Shown in pieces: positions 1 through 7,588 of a stretch of DNA of 64,000 nt (position 1 is the stretch's first letter; every line of letters starts with the position of its first letter). Source of the stretch: Ignavibacteriales bacterium. Its GTDB lineage: Bacteria > Bacteroidota > Ignavibacteria > Ignavibacteriales > Melioribacteraceae. Under the pieces are notes generated by a model, which did no database searches, was not told the DNA's origin, and worked only from the letters and a program-made list of their open reading frames with translations. The position numbers were made by a program, and so were the translations under genes. The stretch covers positions 744,001 through 808,000 of the forward strand of contig JACKAA010000002.1 in assembly GCA_020635275.1 (NCBI GenBank). Reading direction: 5' to 3'.

Positions 1-2
1 GG

Positions 3-740
3 AGAAAAGCAGAAGAGCAAGCGATGATTGCTTTGGAGAAGGAAAAGGAATTAGGTCAGCTCAAATCAAAATTTATTTCAACTGTTTCGCATGAGTTTAG
101 AACGCCTTTAACTTCAATATATTCTTCCGTTGAACTAATTGAACGGTATTCAAGTAAATGGGATAATAGTCAAAAATCAGAGCACTTCAGCAGAATTAAA
201 ACTTCAATTGATCACCTTACAAATATGCTGGAAGAAGTATTAAGATTAAACAGAAGTCAATCAAGCAGTGTTGAATTTAATCCTAATAAAATTGATTTAA
301 ATATTTTTTGCAAAAATTTAATTAATGATCTTGAACCATTACTTTCAAAAAACAATAAGCTTTTTTATAATTTTAATATTCCACTAAAAAATTATTTGGC
401 AGACGAAAATTTGCTTAAAGTTATCTTAACAAACTTAATTTCCAATGCTATAAAATATTCATTAAATGGAGGAAATATTTATTTTGACGTTGATGAAAAT
501 GAAAAGCAAATAATCTTTAAAGTGAAAGACGAAGGCATTGGTATTGGTAAAGAAGAAATAGAAAAAATATTTACACCTTTTTATAGATCAGCAAGAAATT
601 CTACAATTGCAGGAAGCGGATTAGGTTTATCAATTACTAAAAGTTATGTTGAAGTTCATAAAGGAACAATAGAAGTTAAAAGCCAGAAAGATAAAGGAGC
701 AATTTTTACAATAAAAATTCCTAAGAGAGTATATGAATAA
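3..740 (+). CDS. Sensor histidine kinase, C-terminal part (5' truncated by window edge)
   Basis: This is the transmitter half of a histidine kinase that should phosphorylate the response regulator encoded just downstream. The frame stays open to the first bases of the window (reading ...KAEEQAMIALEKEKE), a typical coiled linker after a PAS or sensor domain. The ATG at 24 is therefore probably internal and the true start lies off the window. Visible boxes are the H box SHEFRTPL with the phospho-accepting His, the N box NLISNAIKYS, the G1 box DEGIGIG and the G2 box GSGLGLSIT. The sensory input domain is not visible, so the signal is unknown. The stop overlaps the start of the next gene by 8 bases, which indicates translational coupling. 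Confidence 0.93.
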   Translation, partial: RKAEEQAMIALEKEKELGQLKSKFISTVSHEFRTPLTSIYSSVELIERYSSKWDNSQKSEHFSRIKTSIDHLTNMLEEVLRLNRSQSSSVEFNPNKIDLNIFCKNLINDLEPLLSKNNKLFYNFNIPLKNYLADENLLKVILTNLISNAIKYSLNGGNIYFDVDENEKQIIFKVKDEGIGIGKEEIEKIFTPFYRSARNSTIAGSGLGLSITKSYVEVHKGTIEVKSQKDKGAIFTIKIPKRVYE

Positions 741-1488
741 GGTCAATTCACAAATATTAATTATTGAAGATGATCCGGTTTTATCAAATAATTTAAAAAC
801 CTTACTAGAAGAAGAAGGATATAAAGTTGCGGCAGCTGAAAATGGTAAAGTCGGTTTAAAGTACGCATTAAATTTTAAACCAGATTTAATTATTTGTGAT
901 ATTTTAATGCCAGGTTTGAGTGGATTTGATGTAAAAAAAGAGTTGAATAAATATGATAATTCTTTTGACATTCCACTTTTATTTTTGACTGCAAAAACAG
1001 AAATGACTTCACTTAGGGAGGGAATGGAATTAGGTGCTGAAGATTATATATTTAAACCTTACAAAGCATCAAATTTGTTAAAAATTGTTAAACTGAGAAT
1101 TGAAAAAAAACAGCGCGTTATTGCAAAAATTATTGAAGAAAATAAAAACCAGCGAAACACTTTAGAAAGTCCGAATAGTATTTTAATTAACCAAGGCAAT
1201 AAAAATATTCTGTTAAATATTATTTCAATTAAGGCAATCATGGCCAGCAATCAGTATAGTAATATTTTGATGGAAAATGGTAAAACATTCCTTGTTAGGC
1301 AATCACTAAACGATTGGGAAAAAAAATTACCTAAGAAAAATTTTCAAAGAATACATAGATCTACAATTGTCAATATTAAGTTTTTAGAAAAAATTGAAAA
1401 ATCTAAAGTCTATCTTAAAAATTATTCAGAACCACTTGATATAAGCAGAAGATTTTTAACAGAGTTTAAAGAAAAATTTAAATCGTAA
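733..1488 (+). CDS. LytTR-family response regulator
   Basis: A two-domain DNA-binding response regulator paired with the kinase it overlaps. Residues 1-125 form a receiver domain with acidic pocket EDD near residues 12-14, phospho-acceptor D56 in LIICDILMP, a conserved T in FLTAK and K108 in FKPY. After a basic linker, residues about 155-250 match the LytTR DNA-binding domain (ASNQYSNI, then FQRIHRSTIVNI). LytTR regulators usually bind direct repeats upstream of exported-protein or cell-envelope genes; the target here is not visible. The ATG at 733 lies inside the kinase gene, so the two are one operon. About 251 residues is normal for the family. Confidence 0.93.
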   Translation: MNKVNSQILIIEDDPVLSNNLKTLLEEEGYKVAAAENGKVGLKYALNFKPDLIICDILMPGLSGFDVKKELNKYDNSFDIPLLFLTAKTEMTSLREGMELGAEDYIFKPYKASNLLKIVKLRIEKKQRVIAKIIEENKNQRNTLESPNSILINQGNKNILLNIISIKAIMASNQYSNILMENGKTFLVRQSLNDWEKKLPKKNFQRIHRSTIVNIKFLEKIEKSKVYLKNYSEPLDISRRFLTEFKEKFKS

Positions 1489-1811
1489 AACAAAGCATTA
1501 AAATTTTACCGCTCACAACATAAAACAACAGCTCACAACAATAACACAGTTATTTTCTAAATTTTTTACGATAATGGAGTGTCAAAATATTAAAGTTTAA
1601 AGATATGATGATATTTTGATTGTTAGAACACCGGTTTGGGGGAAACCGGTGTTTTTTCGTATATAGGAAGTATTTTTGATCAGCTATCTAAATCTTCTGT
1701 GCAAAACCAGCTTAATAAGAATCCAAATAATAAATGTGCTTCATATAGACTTATCACTTTCTACTAATCTTTTATATATTTATTATCTCTTCAAAAATAT
1801 TTGAGTTGCAA
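1489..1811. other. Intergenic region, 323 bases
   Basis: No coding sequence is supported here. The only recognisable structure is the strong hairpin at 1627-1657. The remainder is AT-rich and probably contains the promoter of the MarR gene, but no convincing -35/-10 pair could be chosen by eye. Confidence 0.6.
1627..1657 (+). terminator. Rho-independent terminator
   Basis: A perfect 11-bp stem (AACACCGGTTT with its complement AAACCGGTGTT) closes on a 5-G loop and is followed by a run of six T. It lies about 140 bases after the LytTR regulator stop, so it probably ends the kinase/regulator transcript. Confidence 0.85.
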
Positions 1812-2246
1812 ATGAAGTATTATTTTAATGAATCAATTGGTTTTATTATTGTTAAAGCAGGCCGGCTAATTGAGAATAAATTGAAATTAAATTTCGAAAA
1901 AGAAAATATAGACATAACACCGCAGCAATGGTCAGTATTAACTTATCTTTGGAACGAAGACGGAATATCCCAGCAAGAACTTGCAGATGCATTTTCAAAA
2001 GATAAAACAAGTATGACTAGATTGTTAAATAATATGGAAAAGAATCAATTAATTTCTAGACAAATAGATTCTTTAGATAAAAGGAATAAGAAAATATTTT
2101 TAACTAATAAATCCAAACTAATTAAAAAGCACTCCATTAAAATAGCTGAAAAAACGTTAATCGAAACTTTGGGCGGCATTGATCATAAAGATTTAAAAAT
2201 TAGTAAAAAAGTCCTGAAGCAAATAAATAAGAATTTGGAAGATTAA
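1812..2246 (+). CDS. MarR-family transcriptional regulator
   Basis: A winged-helix regulator of about 144 residues. The central part ITPQQWSVLTYLWNEDG followed by SQQELADAFSKDKTSMTRLL is the MarR helix-turn-helix, and SRQIDSLDKRNKKIFLT is the wing. I place the start at the ATG at 1812; a TTG two codons earlier (1806) is in frame but has no better ribosome-binding site. MarR proteins usually repress an adjacent gene in response to small phenolic or oxidative ligands. The downstream neighbour is convergent, so no target gene is obvious. Confidence 0.88.
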   Translation: MKYYFNESIGFIIVKAGRLIENKLKLNFEKENIDITPQQWSVLTYLWNEDGISQQELADAFSKDKTSMTRLLNNMEKNQLISRQIDSLDKRNKKIFLTNKSKLIKKHSIKIAEKTLIETLGGIDHKDLKISKKVLKQINKNLED

Positions 2247-2276
2247 ATAATTTATTTACCTCAGGATTTTTAAATT

Positions 2277-2855
2277 TTACCAGGCATAACCAATATCAAA
2301 TCTTACAACCGGAATAGATCCGCTGTAACTATTAAAATCATCATCAACATTATCATTAGAAAGTGTATAATGATCAATTCCAATTCCTAAGCCAATTGCA
2401 AAATCGTCTCCGGGAAACCATTGCCATCCAACCAATGCACCTAATCCAAATGCCGAAACACTTTCACCGTGAGCAGTCAATTTCATATACGTTAAGTTTG
2501 GTGCAAAATAGAATCCTCGCAGAGTTTTTTTCGAGGGATAAATTCTTGCTTCTGCATTTAATCCAACACCGCCCAAACCACTAATTGTAGGTATTTGAAA
2601 TCCAGCACCAACAGCAACACTTTCTGAAACCTTATGAAAGTAAGATAAATTATAAAAGAGAAAGAATTTTAGCGGATTGATTACAAGCATGTCTTCTCTT
2701 GGAGTAATATCTTCTGATTTTGAAACTATTGTAGATTCGGTATAAATTGTATCACCCTTTTCAGTTACGGTTTTTCTTTTTTCTTCAGTAACAACTTGAG
2801 CATTAATAGAAATTGAAACAAAAAGGAGAACAAGAAATAAAGTTAATTTATTCAT
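2277..2855 (-). CDS. Secreted outer-membrane beta-barrel-like protein
   Basis: The start is fixed by a GGAGG Shine-Dalgarno at 2861-2865 five bases before the ATG at 2855, which gives a clean Sec signal peptide (MNKLTLFLVLLFVSISINAQ). An upstream in-frame start at 2885 would bury that signal. The mature part has alternating hydrophobic, aromatic and Gly-rich strands (GVGLNAEARIYPS, FAIGLGIGIDHY), as in small outer-membrane barrels. Several acidic and Tyr-rich turns, and the C-terminal VVRFDIGYAW ending in an aromatic residue, support that reading. No specific family or ligand is recognised. Confidence 0.75.
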   Translation of the reverse strand: MNKLTLFLVLLFVSISINAQVVTEEKRKTVTEKGDTIYTESTIVSKSEDITPREDMLVINPLKFFLFYNLSYFHKVSESVAVGAGFQIPTISGLGGVGLNAEARIYPSKKTLRGFYFAPNLTYMKLTAHGESVSAFGLGALVGWQWFPGDDFAIGLGIGIDHYTLSNDNVDDDFNSYSGSIPVVRFDIGYAW

Positions 2856-3083
2856 AACAACCTCCGTGTAGTGTCTTAGCTTCAATTATAAATCAACAAC
2901 AAGCATACCAGAAAAAATAAGTAACTTGATAAAAAAATCACTTCATAAATATAAAAAATCGTACATATTTAAGAACATCATGACCATTTATTAAGTCTGT
3001 GTTAGGGATAAATTTTGGGATTAGAAAAAATGAACATGTTTAAAAAACCTGCGTCTAAAAAATACAACTAAAAGAGTAATAAA

Positions 3084-3287
3084 ATGAATGAAAAATACGA
3101 GTACAAATTTGTCAGGTTAGGTCATGGATTGCTTTGGCCAACAAAAAAAGCAGAAACTTACAAAGAAGAAATTCAAAAGCATGCAAAGGAAGGTTGGAAG
3201 TTAGTACAGGTTTTTGCACCTAGCAGAACAATTTTAGGCATTGCTAACTTTCATGAATTAATATTGGAAAAGAAAAAGACAAATTAG
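3084..3287 (+). CDS. DUF4177-like small protein
   Basis: A 67-residue protein that fits the DUF4177 pattern: YEYKFVRL at the start, then HAKEGWKLVQVFAP and a closing hydrophobic strand FHELILEKK. DUF4177 proteins are small soluble alpha/beta proteins of unknown function. A weak AAAGAG site precedes the ATG by about 8 bases. It converges with the beta-lactamase-fold gene, with only 3 bases between the stops. Confidence 0.75.
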   Translation: MNEKYEYKFVRLGHGLLWPTKKAETYKEEIQKHAKEGWKLVQVFAPSRTILGIANFHELILEKKKTN

Positions 3288-3290
3288 TTT

Positions 3291-4406
3291 TTAGTATTTA
3301 TTGATTATTTCCAGAATTTTATGTCCCATTGTTAATTGTGGACCATGCATTGCATAATTTGAAAGAACTATTGCACCCGTTGATAATGATTTATTAAAAC
3401 CAATATAAGATGAATGTCCCTGTGTATCACCCCCTGAATAAATTATAGTTTGTCCGTCATCTAAAGTTAATACAAACCATGCCAATGCTTGTTCACCCAT
3501 TGTCCCAATATGTGCCTGCGGTTCATGAGTCATATCCATTGGGTTTTTTAGATTTGTTTGTGTTAATCCAATTTGTGCATCAAGATATTTAAATAGATCA
3601 TTTAAAGTTGATTTAATAAACCCAGCCCCTTGAAAAATATCATTAGCTAAGTAATAGGGAACATTTTGTAAATCTGTATTATAGCCCAAAGAATAATTAG
3701 TCATTTGTTCCTCGGTTAAAAATAGTGAACTTCTGCTCATACCTAGTTGACCAAATATTTTTGTCTGTAATACATCTTCATAAGTAGAATTATTTACCAA
3801 TCCAACTAAATGACCAAGCAAACCAAATCCAGTATTAGAATATTCCCAATATGTTCCGGGTTCAAAATTGAGCTGGCAATAATTGGTCAGATAATCATAA
3901 ACCATATCCGTTGTATAATTTTGATATGGATTTTCGTCATTAAACTTTGGTGGAATTGGATATGTTTGACCAGCTTCATGAGGAGTTCTGGGCAAGCCCG
4001 ATGTATGCGTTAATAAGTGGACAATCCTTATTACAGTATCGTTATATTTTGGCATCTCAACATTTTGGGGAAGGTAATGATCAACAGTATCATCTGTAAA
4101 AGTTCCATTAAGGTAAATTTCAGTAAGCAAAGTAGCTGTAAAGGTCTTTGTCATTGATCCAATATCAAATACAGTGTTTTCATCCGGCTTCTCATTTGCT
4201 TCGCGAGATTTTGATCCATATGTAAAAATTAACTTTTCTTGATTTTTTTTGATTATGCCGATTACCATTCCAACTTTTAAATTTTCTGCGGCTAACTGGT
4301 TAATTTCATCTTCTAATGTAGTTTCTGGAGTAATTGGATCTTTGTCAGCACAGCAAATTAAAAATATTGTGAGGAAAAACAACAAACAGAGAGATTTCTT
4401 TGTCAT
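3291..4406 (-). CDS. Serine hydrolase, class C beta-lactamase/DD-peptidase fold, lipoprotein
   Basis: A secreted penicillin-binding-protein-like hydrolase. The start at 4406 is set by GAGGA five bases upstream, giving a short lipoprotein signal (FLTIFLICC, acylation near C18/C19). Catalytic motifs are S84-M-T-K87 and Y189-S-N191, with a HTSGLP segment typical of the family between them. The 371-residue length is normal. Family members act as carboxylesterases, D-aminopeptidases or DD-peptidases, and true beta-lactam hydrolysis cannot be concluded from these motifs. A TTG four codons upstream is in frame but less likely to be used. Confidence 0.9.
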   Translation of the reverse strand: MTKKSLCLLFFLTIFLICCADKDPITPETTLEDEINQLAAENLKVGMVIGIIKKNQEKLIFTYGSKSREANEKPDENTVFDIGSMTKTFTATLLTEIYLNGTFTDDTVDHYLPQNVEMPKYNDTVIRIVHLLTHTSGLPRTPHEAGQTYPIPPKFNDENPYQNYTTDMVYDYLTNYCQLNFEPGTYWEYSNTGFGLLGHLVGLVNNSTYEDVLQTKIFGQLGMSRSSLFLTEEQMTNYSLGYNTDLQNVPYYLANDIFQGAGFIKSTLNDLFKYLDAQIGLTQTNLKNPMDMTHEPQAHIGTMGEQALAWFVLTLDDGQTIIYSGGDTQGHSSYIGFNKSLSTGAIVLSNYAMHGPQLTMGHKILEIINKY

Positions 4407-4502
4407 AATAATCCTCAATGATTTGTTTTCTATTGTTAGGACGAATTAAAAGCAAAAAAGTTAGTCTGAATATTTGCACTGGAGAAAAACATATCTTTTT
4501 GC

Positions 4503-4531
4503 TTGACAATAAATGAATGATCATTTATTTT
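4503..4531 (+). promoter_or_regulatory. tetR promoter with embedded palindromic operator
   Basis: TTGACA (4503-4508) and TATTTT (4526-4531) are separated by 17 bases. The spacer holds the inverted repeat ATAAATGA-N4-TCATTTAT (4509-4528), with perfect 8-bp arms. Transcription would start at or next to the ATG at 4538. The same palindrome with one arm mismatch recurs before the next gene at 5128-5147, so it is the likely TetR operator. Confidence 0.72.
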
Positions 4532-4537
4532 TAAGGC

Positions 4538-5110
4538 ATGAGAATTAAAGATATACAAAAGCAAGAAGCAATAATTTTTGCAACTGTTGAGTTGGTGAAC
4601 GAAATTGGTTTTGTTGCAAGTTCAGTTTCTAAAATTGCAAAAAGAGCAAATGTATCACCGGCAACTCTTTATATCTATTACAAGAACAAGGAAGATTTAC
4701 TGATTTCCACTTATGTAGAAATTAAGAAAAAGCTAAGTACTGCAATGTTAAAAAATTTTGATGAATCTAAACCTTTTAGAGATATTCTTTTTAAAGTTTG
4801 GTTAAATAGTTTTGAGTTTATTAAGAAAAATAGAAGCCTATACCAATATTCAGAGCAATTTTCTAATTCGCCTTTCACCGATTTGGTAAATCATGATGAT
4901 CTTGAAGAACATTTCGAACCTCTATTCAAAGTACTGCAAAAGGGTATTGATCAGAAAGTTATAAAGGATGTTCCCTTTGAAATTTTAACAGCCTTTATTT
5001 TCTATCCTGTTATGAACTTATCAAATCCGAAGTTATGCAGAAACTTAAATTTTAATAAGGAAATAGTAGAAAAAGCATTTACATTAGCTTGGGATGCAAT
5101 TAAATTATAA
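4538..5110 (+). CDS. TetR/AcrR-family transcriptional regulator
   Basis: The N-terminal helix-turn-helix is clear: IIFATVELVNEIGF, then SVSKIAKRANVSPATLYIYYKNKEDLL, at about residues 10-52. The remaining 140 residues form a divergent helical ligand-binding domain. A palindrome in its own promoter spacer points to autorepression, and a second copy just before the downstream metallo-hydrolase gene points to co-regulation. The predicted transcription start coincides with the ATG, and only an ill-spaced AAGG lies between, so the message may be leaderless. The inducer is unknown. Confidence 0.93.
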   Translation: MRIKDIQKQEAIIFATVELVNEIGFVASSVSKIAKRANVSPATLYIYYKNKEDLLISTYVEIKKKLSTAMLKNFDESKPFRDILFKVWLNSFEFIKKNRSLYQYSEQFSNSPFTDLVNHDDLEEHFEPLFKVLQKGIDQKVIKDVPFEILTAFIFYPVMNLSNPKLCRNLNFNKEIVEKAFTLAWDAIKL

Positions 5111-5127
5111 AAAATTTTAAATAATAA

Positions 5128-5147
5128 ATAAATGAATATTCACTTAT
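5128..5147 (+). promoter_or_regulatory. Second TetR-type operator before the metallo-hydrolase gene
   Basis: The inverted repeat ATAAATGA-N4-TCACTTAT has the same arm sequence (one mismatch) and the same 4-base spacer as the palindrome in the tetR promoter. It ends 12 bases before the ATG of the next gene. A repressor bound here would block initiation or readthrough from tetR. Confidence 0.7.
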
Positions 5148-5159
5148 AAGAAAGTAATA

Positions 5160-6311
5160 ATGAAAATAAAAACAAAAAATATTATAAAGAAAAGTTCAAT
5201 CGCATTAGTGTTAATACTTATTACATCAATGTTTCTTGCACAATCATGTTCTTCAGCATCATACAGTACAGAGGATATTAAAATGGAAAAAATAGAAAAA
5301 TCTCAGCAATACGAAAATGGAAAATTTGTCAACCTTAATCCCGAGCCTGATTTGAATTTTGGCAAAATGTTACCAATTATGTGGGATTTTCTTTTCACCG
5401 GAAATGATCGAAAACCAGATGTTGATATACCAAGACAAGAAATTAATTTTGAGCAAATTAAAAACTCAAAAAATGATGAATTGAAAATTACGTGGGTAGG
5501 TCACTCTTCGCAAATAATAAATATTGATGGAAAAATAATTTTGACCGATCCGGTTTTTGAAAATAAAACAGTTTTTATGGGACCTTCTAGATATAATGGG
5601 GATGTTCCATTAAACATGGATGAAATCCCGGAAATAGATTTGGTCCTAATTTCCCACAATCATTATGATCATTTTAATTCAAATACACTCGAGGAATTAA
5701 ATAATAAAACAAAAATGTTTTTAGTTCCATTAATGGTAGGGGCACAATTAGAAAAATTAGGAATACCAAGAGAGAAAATTACAGAACTTGATTGGTGGGA
5801 TGAGGTAAAACCTTTTGAAAATTTTATGGTGGCATTCACACCAACTCAGCATTTTTCAGGCCGGGGTTTGTTTGATAGAAACGAAACACTTTGGGGATCT
5901 TTTGTGGTTGAAGGCCCGTATCACAAAATATATTTCAGTGGCGATTCTGGGTATTTTGAAGGTTTTAAAGAAATTGGAAATAAATATGGGCCGTTTGATT
6001 ACACTCTTATGGAGTGTGGGGCTTATAACGAAAAATGGCATTATGTTCATATGTTCCCCGAAGAAAGTGTACAAGCTAATATTGATCTTAAAGGAAAAGT
6101 AATGCAGCCAATGCATTGGGGAACTTTTGATCTAGCGCTTCATGCTTGGTACGATCCGATGGTTCGTGTAGTTAAAGCTGCGGATAGTTTAGGTGTAAAA
6201 ATTTCTACACCAATAATTGGAGAAACTATAACAGTCAATGAAAATTTAATTACTGAAAGATGGTGGGAAGCATTGATACAAGATAAAGAATTATTTGCTG
6301 AACAAGACTAA
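5160..6311 (+). CDS. Metallo-beta-lactamase-fold lipoprotein (NAPE-PLD/UlaG-like)
   Basis: A 383-residue lipoprotein with a long N-terminal signal and lipobox ending at C30 (MFLAQSC). The zinc-binding signature is H166-x-H168-x-D170-H171, followed by FTPTQHFSGRG and later FSGDSGYF, the pattern of the NAPE-PLD/UlaG branch of the fold. Late histidines in MHWG would complete the site. Members cleave phosphodiester or lactone bonds; an N-acyl-phospholipid phosphodiesterase role fits the motifs best but is inference. It lies 49 bases after tetR with the shared operator between, so it is the probable target of that repressor. Confidence 0.88.
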   Translation: MKIKTKNIIKKSSIALVLILITSMFLAQSCSSASYSTEDIKMEKIEKSQQYENGKFVNLNPEPDLNFGKMLPIMWDFLFTGNDRKPDVDIPRQEINFEQIKNSKNDELKITWVGHSSQIINIDGKIILTDPVFENKTVFMGPSRYNGDVPLNMDEIPEIDLVLISHNHYDHFNSNTLEELNNKTKMFLVPLMVGAQLEKLGIPREKITELDWWDEVKPFENFMVAFTPTQHFSGRGLFDRNETLWGSFVVEGPYHKIYFSGDSGYFEGFKEIGNKYGPFDYTLMECGAYNEKWHYVHMFPEESVQANIDLKGKVMQPMHWGTFDLALHAWYDPMVRVVKAADSLGVKISTPIIGETITVNENLITERWWEALIQDKELFAEQD

Positions 6312-6410
6312 AGATAAAAGTAAAATAGAAAAATTGAAAAACATTGAGACAATAAACGTAAAACGAAAGACATAAAAAGAAATCTAAAAAAATGAAATAG
6401 TAAAAACCTT

Positions 6411-6450
6411 GTCATCCTAAGGAGCGAAGCGACTTGCCTACAGGCAGGCT
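6411..6450. repeat. Palindromic intergenic repeat (GTCAT class), partial
   Basis: The segment begins GTCATCC, continues GAGCGAAGCGA and ends with the small palindrome TGCCT-AC-AGGCA. It resembles half of the GTCAT...ATGAC elements seen elsewhere in the window. Confidence 0.55.
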
Positions 6451-6507
6451 TTATTGTTAATCCATAATAAAATGTAAATTCCGATGCGGGAAATATAATA
6501 AGAACCA

Positions 6508-6535
6508 TTCATACTGAGCGGAGTCGAAGTATGAA
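6508..6535. repeat. Palindromic repeat TTCATACT...AGTATGAA
   Basis: A perfect 8-bp inverted repeat (TTCATACT at 6508-6515 and AGTATGAA at 6528-6535) encloses GAGCGGAGTCGA. The same module appears inside a coding sequence at 11467-11494 and, in variant form, at 22824-22849. Confidence 0.75.
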
Positions 6536-6581
6536 AGACGCAATGAAAAATTTGAAAAATATAAATATTGGAAATAAGTAA

Positions 6582-7481
6582 ATGAGTAAAAACAAAAATT
6601 GGACGGCAGAAAATATTCCAGATCAAAATGGTAAAGTTGTAATAGTAACTGGATCAAGCAGTGGTATTGGTTTTGAAGCCTCAAGAGTTTTAGCAAATAA
6701 AAATGCTAAAGTAATTATAGCAGTTAGAAATTTGGAAAAAGGAAATAATGCAAAGCTGAAAATCAAAAATGAAAATTCTAATGCTGATATTGAAATTATG
6801 AAGTTGGACTTGGCTGATTTGAAATCGGTAAAACAATTTGCTGATTATTTTAAAGCCAATTTTGAAAGATTAGATATTCTGATAAACAATGCCGGAGTAA
6901 TGGTTCCGCCATATTCTAAAACAAAAGATGGATTCGAACTGCAGATGGGCACAAACCATTTTGGACATTTTGCATTAACATTGCAATTGCTGGATTTAAT
7001 TAAAAATACACCAAATGCAAGAATTGTAAATGTCAGCAGCACAGCACATAAAGCCGGCAACATAAATTTTGATGATTTAAACTGGGAAAATAGAAAATAT
7101 TCAGCTTGGAAAGCTTACGGAGATAGTAAAATTGCAAATCTTTATTTTACACAAGAGTTAGGAAGAAAACTTAGTGGAACACAAACTAAAGTTACCTCTG
7201 CACATCCTGGTTGGACAGCAACTGATTTACAGAGAAATTCTGGAATCTTTAAATTTTTGAACAACTTTTTTGCAATGAAACCCGAGCAAGGTACGCTGCC
7301 AACATTAAGAGCGGCAACTGATGAAAAAGTAAGTAGTGGTGATTATTTTGGTCCAAATGGTTGGTTAGAAATGAGAGGTTACCCAGTTAAAGTTGGAATG
7401 AAAGAATTAGCAAAAAATGAAAAAATCGCTAAAAAATTATGGAATGTTTCTGAAGAATTAACAAATATTAAGAAAATTTAA
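6582..7481 (+). CDS. Short-chain dehydrogenase/reductase
   Basis: A classical SDR of 299 residues. The cofactor motif TGSSSGIG is at 23-30, NNAG at 103-106, the catalytic Ser in VNVSSTAH near 152, and the Y179-x-x-x-K183 pair in YGDSKIANL. The NHFGHF and HPGWTATDL segments are typical of the retinol-dehydrogenase/WWOX-like subgroup. It should reduce or oxidise a carbonyl or alcohol using NAD(P)(H); the substrate is unknown. It stands apart behind a repeat-containing 270-base gap and is not clearly part of the TetR unit. Confidence 0.92.
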   Translation: MSKNKNWTAENIPDQNGKVVIVTGSSSGIGFEASRVLANKNAKVIIAVRNLEKGNNAKLKIKNENSNADIEIMKLDLADLKSVKQFADYFKANFERLDILINNAGVMVPPYSKTKDGFELQMGTNHFGHFALTLQLLDLIKNTPNARIVNVSSTAHKAGNINFDDLNWENRKYSAWKAYGDSKIANLYFTQELGRKLSGTQTKVTSAHPGWTATDLQRNSGIFKFLNNFFAMKPEQGTLPTLRAATDEKVSSGDYFGPNGWLEMRGYPVKVGMKELAKNEKIAKKLWNVSEELTNIKKI

Positions 7482-7588
7482 AAAATATCGATTGTAGATC
7501 AATAAGAAGTTATAACTTTACTATTTGCTGAATTATTTAGCAAATAATGAATTATAAATATATGTTAAATAAGGGGGAATTAGCATAT

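Noticed and set aside
3291..4406. True class C beta-lactamase
   Set aside because: The S-x-x-K and Y-S-N motifs are shared with many esterases and peptidases, and no lactamase-specific features were visible.
5815..6116. Overlapping frames on both strands inside the metallo-hydrolase gene
   Set aside because: The metallo-hydrolase frame has clear motifs through this segment, and the others lack starts or domains.
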